Shown: positions 60,403-64,000 of the stretch, piece by piece
Layout: each line of letters starts with the position of its first letter
Position numbering within the stretch: the first letter of the stretch is position 1
Assembly: GCF_003854965.1 (NCBI RefSeq)
Contig: NZ_RQPI01000005.1
Span: forward strand, 62,001-126,000
Direction: 5' to 3'
Source of the DNA: Paenibacillus rhizophilus
Lineage (GTDB): Bacteria > Bacillota > Bacilli > Paenibacillales > Paenibacillaceae
DNA length: 64,000 nt
The notes under the pieces: model-generated
The model's database searches: none
Seen by the model: only the letters and a program-made list of their open reading frames with translations
What the model was told of the DNA's origin: nothing
Made by a program: the position numbers and the translations under genes

Positions 60403-61185
60403 TTATGACTTCACATGCTTTTGCATCTGCTGAATGGCCGATTTCTCAAGCCGGGACACCTGCGCCTGGGAAATGCCGATCTCCTCGGCGACTTCCATTT
60501 GCGTCTTGCCCTCGAAAAACCGCATCGACAGGATGCGTTTTTCCCGCTGCCCCAGCCTCTGCATCGCCTCCCGCAGCGCAATTTCCTCAATCCAGGAGAC
60601 GTCTTTATTTTTGTCGTCGCTGATCTGGTCCATGACGTAAATCGGATCGCCCCCGTCGTGGTAGATCGGCTCGAATAAGGAAACGGGGTCCTGAATGGCA
60701 TCGAGTGCGAACACGACATCCTCTTTCGGAACACCCAGCGCCTCGGATATTTCAAAAATCGTGGGCTCCCGCGAGTTCTGGTTGGTCAGACTGTCTCTCA
60801 CCTGCAGCGCCTTGTAGGCGATATCCCTGAGCGAGCGGGAGACGCGTATCGGATTGTTGTCCCGTAAGTAGCGGCGGATTTCGCCGATAATCATCGGCAC
60901 CGCATAGGTGGAAAATTTTACGTTCTGCGACAGGTCGAAGTTATCAATGGCTTTCATCAGCCCGATGCAGCCCACCTGAAACAAGTCATCAACGAATTCT
61001 CCGCGGTTGTTGAACCGCTGGATTACGCTCAGCACCAGTCTCAGATTGCCGTTGACCAATTTCTCTCTGGCGGATTTTTCGCCCTTCTGCTGCAGCGAAG
61101 TGAACAGCTCCCGCATCTCCACGTTCGTCAGAACGGGCAGCTTGGCGGTATCCACACCGCATATCTCGACTTTATTTCGGGTCAT
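60403..61185 (-). CDS. sigG: Sporulation sigma factor SigG
   Basis: The 260-aa sigma-70-type factor directs late forespore genes. It has NKVEICGVDTAKLPVLTNVE at the start (SigG-specific), region 2 with ARENGNLRL-like NGNLRLVLSVIQRFNNRGEF, DDLFQVGCIGLMKAIDNFDL and KFSTYAVPMIIGEIRRYLRD, and a region 4 helix-turn-helix, TQMEVAEEIGISQAQVSRLE (about 230-249). ATG 61185 has GGAGG 9 nt upstream, preferred over the ATG nine codons earlier. The order spoIIGA-sigE-sigG is the classical one. Confidence 0.96.
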   Translation of the reverse strand: MTRNKVEICGVDTAKLPVLTNVEMRELFTSLQQKGEKSAREKLVNGNLRLVLSVIQRFNNRGEFVDDLFQVGCIGLMKAIDNFDLSQNVKFSTYAVPMIIGEIRRYLRDNNPIRVSRSLRDIAYKALQVRDSLTNQNSREPTIFEISEALGVPKEDVVFALDAIQDPVSLFEPIYHDGGDPIYVMDQISDDKNKDVSWIEEIALREAMQRLGQREKRILSMRFFEGKTQMEVAEEIGISQAQVSRLEKSAIQQMQKHVKS

Positions 61186-61286
61186 GATGATTAACCTCCC
61201 AAGGAGAAACATTACTGTACATTATCTCCCCGGTCGGCCATTTTATTCCTTGGCCATTCGTCCGCTTGGCCGCTCTTTAAGAAGGA

Positions 61287-62006
61287 CTAAACCATCTTGT
61301 TGAACTCCTTGCGCAGCCGTTTGATTATTCTTTTTTCCAGCCGGGAAATATAGGATTGGGAGATGCCGAGCAGATCGGCGACGTCTTTCTGCGTCTTCTC
61401 CTCGCCGCCGCGCAGTCCGAACCGAAGCTCCATAATGAGCCGTTCCCGCTCGCTCAGCTTTTCCAGCGCCTTTTGCAGCAGCTTGCGGTCCACCTGTTCC
61501 TCTATATTGCGGTAGATGGTGTCATTCTCCGTCCCGAGCACGTCCGACAGCAGCAGCTCATTGCCGTCCCAATCGATATTAAGCGGCTCGTCGAAGGATA
61601 CCTCGCTGCGCGTTTTGCTGTTGCGGCGCAGATACATGAGGATTTCGTTCTCAATACAGCGCGACGCGTACGTGGCCAGCTTGATTTTTTTCTCGGGGTC
61701 GAACGTGTTGACCGCCTTGATCAGACCGATTGCGCCGATAGACACCAGGTCCTCGATATTGATGCCGGTATTTTCGAATTTGCGGGCTATGTACACGACA
61801 AGGCGCAGATTGCGCTCGATCAGCATTGCGCGTACGGCCGCGTCGCCCGAGGGGAGCCGCTGGAGCAAATAATCCTCCTCCTCCCGCGTCAGCGGCGGGG
61901 GAAGCGCCTCGCTGCCTCCGATATAATAAATTTCCTGGCTTTTCAAACCCAGCAGAAACAGCACTCGGTAATACTGGAGCTGCAGCGTCAGTTTCCATTT
62001 GATCAT
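61287..62006 (-). CDS. sigE: Sporulation sigma factor SigE (pro-form)
   Basis: The 239-aa sigma factor controls early mother-cell genes. The first ~28 residues ([20 protein letters not shown]...) form the hydrophobic pro-sequence removed by SpoIIGA. Region 2 contains [40 protein letters not shown] and [20 protein letters not shown]. Region 4 has [20 protein letters not shown] (about 209-228). GGAGG lies before the ATG. It is 95 bp downstream of spoIIGA, and the two should be co-transcribed from the promoter before spoIIGA. Confidence 0.97.
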   Translation of the reverse strand: MIKWKLTLQLQYYRVLFLLGLKSQEIYYIGGSEALPPPLTREEEDYLLQRLPSGDAAVRAMLIERNLRLVVYIARKFENTGINIEDLVSIGAIGLIKAVNTFDPEKKIKLATYASRCIENEILMYLRRNSKTRSEVSFDEPLNIDWDGNELLLSDVLGTENDTIYRNIEEQVDRKLLQKALEKLSERERLIMELRFGLRGGEEKTQKDVADLLGISQSYISRLEKRIIKRLRKEFNKMV

Positions 62007-62101
62007 CGTTGTTCCTCCTTCCAGAAGTTAGCACTGAAAGCTGCCGCATCCGCTTCTACCATCCGTATGCCAGGGCCTGCACAATTCCGGACGGAAATGC
62101 G

Positions 62102-63049
62102 TCAGGCAACTCCTCCCGGATGAACGGCAGGCTCTCCCTGCGCCAAGTCGGGATGAATAATCGCCCGGTAGGCCCCATCCCCGGACAGCGTGCCGCCGTC
62201 TAGGCCAATTAATACTTTCCTGTGCTCGGTTGTCTCTTCGCCAAGCGTTACGGCAACATGATCGGGCTTCAGCGCAAGCATAAAGGACGCTCCCCTGTTC
62301 ACTCCACGGTAGGGTACAAGTCTTAGCCGGTCCTGCCATACAAAGGACTGCCCGTCCGTTTCCAAAAGCAGCTGATCCGCCCCTTCCTGCGATAAGCGCC
62401 CTTTCCAGCTCTCCGGCAAATAGTCCTCCCACAGCGAAGCTTCCATCACCATAACGGGGGTTTTGGTCAAAGGGTCGTACAGTCGGTTGCCCGTATCGAG
62501 CAATCCGGAGCAGGTGACCGTCACGCCTTCAATTTCCACTTGTACGGTGCCGATATAAGCTTCAAGTTTCTCTCTTCGCAGGCGGGAAGAATGAACGGCT
62601 TTGTAACAGCCCAGCACAGGCAGCAGTATGAACAGCACGAACCAAAATCCGATTTTTAGCCGGTAAGCATAACCTCCAGCCGCCGTATACAGAATTCCGT
62701 TCCAGATATCCCCGGAGCTCTGAAGCAGGTAATGAATGCCCAGAATGCCACCCGCCGCAGCAAAATTAATGATATAGAAGGCCCCTATGCTCCGGAAAAA
62801 ACCCTGCAGACTGGAAAAACCAAAAGCGACCCAAATCATAATGACCGACAAGCCGAACTTGATCAGAAAGGTATACATAAACGAAAGCTCCGGCACAAAC
62901 ATCATGACGACATACGTTGCGCCAACCAAGGCGGAAAGCCAAAGCCTCCACCACTTGGTCCTGACCTTGATCATCCATCCGGTAAGCCACAGCAGCACCG
63001 CGTCGATCAGCAAGTTGGCGGCAAAGATCAAGTCGATATAAACTACCAT
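62102..63049 (-). CDS. spoIIGA: Sigma-E processing peptidase SpoIIGA
   Basis: The 315-aa protein has five hydrophobic spans in its first half, beginning MVVYIDLIFAANLLIDAVLL. The soluble C-terminal protease domain contains GVTVTCSGLLDTGNRLYDPL, whose D-T-G triad (about residue 172) is the aspartic-protease-like active site, and ALKPDHVAVTLGEETTEHRK. It cleaves pro-SigE after a signal from SpoIIR. I start at ATG 63049, behind CAGGTG, since it begins the first membrane span. It lies between ftsZ and sigE as in other spore formers. Confidence 0.94.
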   Translation of the reverse strand: MVVYIDLIFAANLLIDAVLLWLTGWMIKVRTKWWRLWLSALVGATYVVMMFVPELSFMYTFLIKFGLSVIMIWVAFGFSSLQGFFRSIGAFYIINFAAAGGILGIHYLLQSSGDIWNGILYTAAGGYAYRLKIGFWFVLFILLPVLGCYKAVHSSRLRREKLEAYIGTVQVEIEGVTVTCSGLLDTGNRLYDPLTKTPVMVMEASLWEDYLPESWKGRLSQEGADQLLLETDGQSFVWQDRLRLVPYRGVNRGASFMLALKPDHVAVTLGEETTEHRKVLIGLDGGTLSGDGAYRAIIHPDLAQGEPAVHPGGVA

Positions 63050-63124
63050 AAAATTCACCTGCCTAAGGCCGATATTGGTAGCCACTAGATGCTTGGCTTC
63101 AGGTCTTTTTGCTGCGATAGGAAT

Positions 63125-63192
63125 AGTATAGAAAGTCTGAAGTCCAAAGTCTGTCTAAACCTGGTAGGCGTTAGCGGGCTATTTTTGTCGAG
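63125..63192 (-). promoter_or_regulatory. spoIIG-type long-spacer promoter with Spo0A-like box
   Basis: On the minus strand TAGACA (63152-63157) and TATACT (63125-63130) are 21 bp apart, the abnormal spacing typical of the Spo0A-activated spoIIG promoter. Upstream, TGTCGAG on the plus strand (63186-63192) differs from the Spo0A box TGTCGAA at one position. Control by Spo0A-phosphate is inferred. Confidence 0.55.
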
Positions 63193-63274
63193 TTTTCTTG
63201 TATCTCACCTATCCAGAAAGCCTATGCTTGGATGCCGGTTTTCAGTACATGCATTTCTTCTGCCACATAAAAAA

Positions 63275-63308
63275 AACGGAAGCCTTCCTTTTCTGGATGG
63301 CTTCCGTT
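63275..63308 (-). terminator. Terminator of ftsZ
   Basis: AACGGAAGCC (63275-63284) and GGCTTCCGTT (63299-63308) pair perfectly; TTTTTTTT follows on the minus strand. It lies 52 bp past the ftsZ stop. Confidence 0.9.
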
Positions 63309-63360
63309 GGATCTTGCAACTATGCAATTGGATTATAGCAGAAACTTAAAACCGGCAGGA

Positions 63361-64000
63361 TCAGTCGTGATTGCCCCGTGAGCGGTTGCGCAGAAAGGTC
63401 GGAATGTCCAGCTGGTCGGAGCTCGTTTGGTTGCCGAACGGGCGAAGGTTGTTCGCCTTGTCCGGCGCAGGCTCGGTCTGATTCGAAGCCGGACGGCGTC
63501 CGGGCGCTGCAGGAGCTCCCTTATGCTCGAAGCCGGTAGCGATTACCGTTACCTTGATCTCATCCTTCATGGTCTCTTCGATAATCGCACCAAAGATCAT
63601 GTTGACTTCGGGGTCAGAGGCAGAGGTGACGATCTCGGCCGCTTCATTGACTTCATACAGCGACAGATTGGAACCACCGGTGATGTTCATAATGACCCCT
63701 CGCGCGCCCTCGATGGAAGTCTCAAGCAGCGGACTCATAATCGCCTTGCGTGCCGCTTCGGAAGCCCGGTTCTCACCGGTCGCGATTCCGATACCCATCA
63801 GCGCGGAGCCGCGTTCCGTCATGATCGTCTTCACATCGGCGAAGTCAAGGTTGATCAGGCCGGGAACGGCGATCAGGTCGGAAATGCCCTGTACCGCCTG
63901 TCTCAGCACGTTATCCGCTTCGCGGAACGCCTCCAGCATCGGAGTCTTCTTATCAACGATTTCGAGGAGACGGTCATTGGGAATGACGATAAGCGTATCG
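63361..64000 (-). CDS. ftsZ: Cell-division protein FtsZ (N-terminus off window)
   Basis: The 212 visible codons are the C-terminal half of the tubulin-like FtsZ. It enters the window at [40 protein letters not shown] (T7-loop region with the catalytic Asp for GTP hydrolysis) and [20 protein letters not shown] follow. The variable linker is rich in Pro and Asn, and the conserved C-terminal peptide [11 protein letters not shown] binds SepF and other partners. The GTP-binding GGGTGTG loop lies beyond the window. A strong terminator separates it from spoIIGA. Confidence 0.96.
   Translation of the reverse strand, partial: DTLIVIPNDRLLEIVDKKTPMLEAFREADNVLRQAVQGISDLIAVPGLINLDFADVKTIMTERGSALMGIGIATGENRASEAARKAIMSPLLETSIEGARGVIMNITGGSNLSLYEVNEAAEIVTSASDPEVNMIFGAIIEETMKDEIKVTVIATGFEHKGAPAAPGRRPASNQTEPAPDKANNLRPFGNQTSSDQLDIPTFLRNRSRGNHD

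Overview
The window looks like chromosome of an endospore-forming Bacillota, most likely Paenibacillus or a close relative. The reasons are the cell-division/sporulation block (ftsZ, spoIIGA, sigE, sigG, ylmC-D-E, sepF, yggT, ylmH, divIVA, ileS), a PyrR-controlled pyr operon, LL-diaminopimelate aminotransferase, and many small Spo0E-, YjcZ- and NucB-type sporulation genes. Species is inferred, not proven.

Region 1 (1-14.4 kb) is accessory metabolism. It holds a partial phosphotransferase, a VOC gene behind a promoter overlapped by a LexA-like box, an AT-rich V8-like protease, a truncated GNAT gene, and a divergent sugar locus (galactokinase-like kinase, J-domain membrane protein, AraC regulator, three-gene ABC importer). 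It ends with an unusual four-gene operon: SsuD-like monooxygenase, radical SAM protein, FMN split-barrel protein and a second-looking MetK.

Region 2 (14.4-31.2 kb) is an AT-rich integrative island in the 3' end of a tRNA-Leu(UAA) gene. A tyrosine integrase sits beside the intact tRNA and a 59-nt displaced tRNA 3' half lies at the far end. Cargo includes a Gabija-like GajA/GajB pair, an Mrr-like endonuclease, a membrane protein, RadC, an XRE regulator, a secreted stalk-domain protein, two very small peptides, a Rep-like protein and several unknown proteins. Repeated end sequences suggest the island grew by more than one integration.

Region 3 (31.2-37.2 kb) is a patchwork of small genes: a WGxxGxxG protein, a YolD-like gene with a LexA-like box, a lipoprotein, nucB, a YjcZ-like peptide, an ASCH protein, a Spo0E-like phosphatase, and a c-di-GMP-I riboswitch before a 42-aa orphan gene. 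tRNA-Ile(CAU) and tRNA-fMet follow. Integrase-arm-like repeats next to tRNA-Ile hint at an older integration scar.

Region 4 (37.2-46.4 kb, minus strand) is the pyrRBC-carAB-pyrFE operon with promoter, PyrR-binding loop and attenuator. pyrP, pyrK and pyrD are absent from it.

Region 5 (46.4-64 kb, mostly minus strand) carries dapL, an RluD-like synthase, lspA, yteA, a STAS-like gene with a structured leader, a DUF5665 gene, and ileS. The ileS gene is IleRS2-like and has a T-box leader; a 577-bp GC-rich element with ~61-bp inverted ends sits between the T-box and the coding sequence. Beyond it lie divIVA through ftsZ (cut by the window end), with a spoIIG-type long-spacer promoter before spoIIGA.
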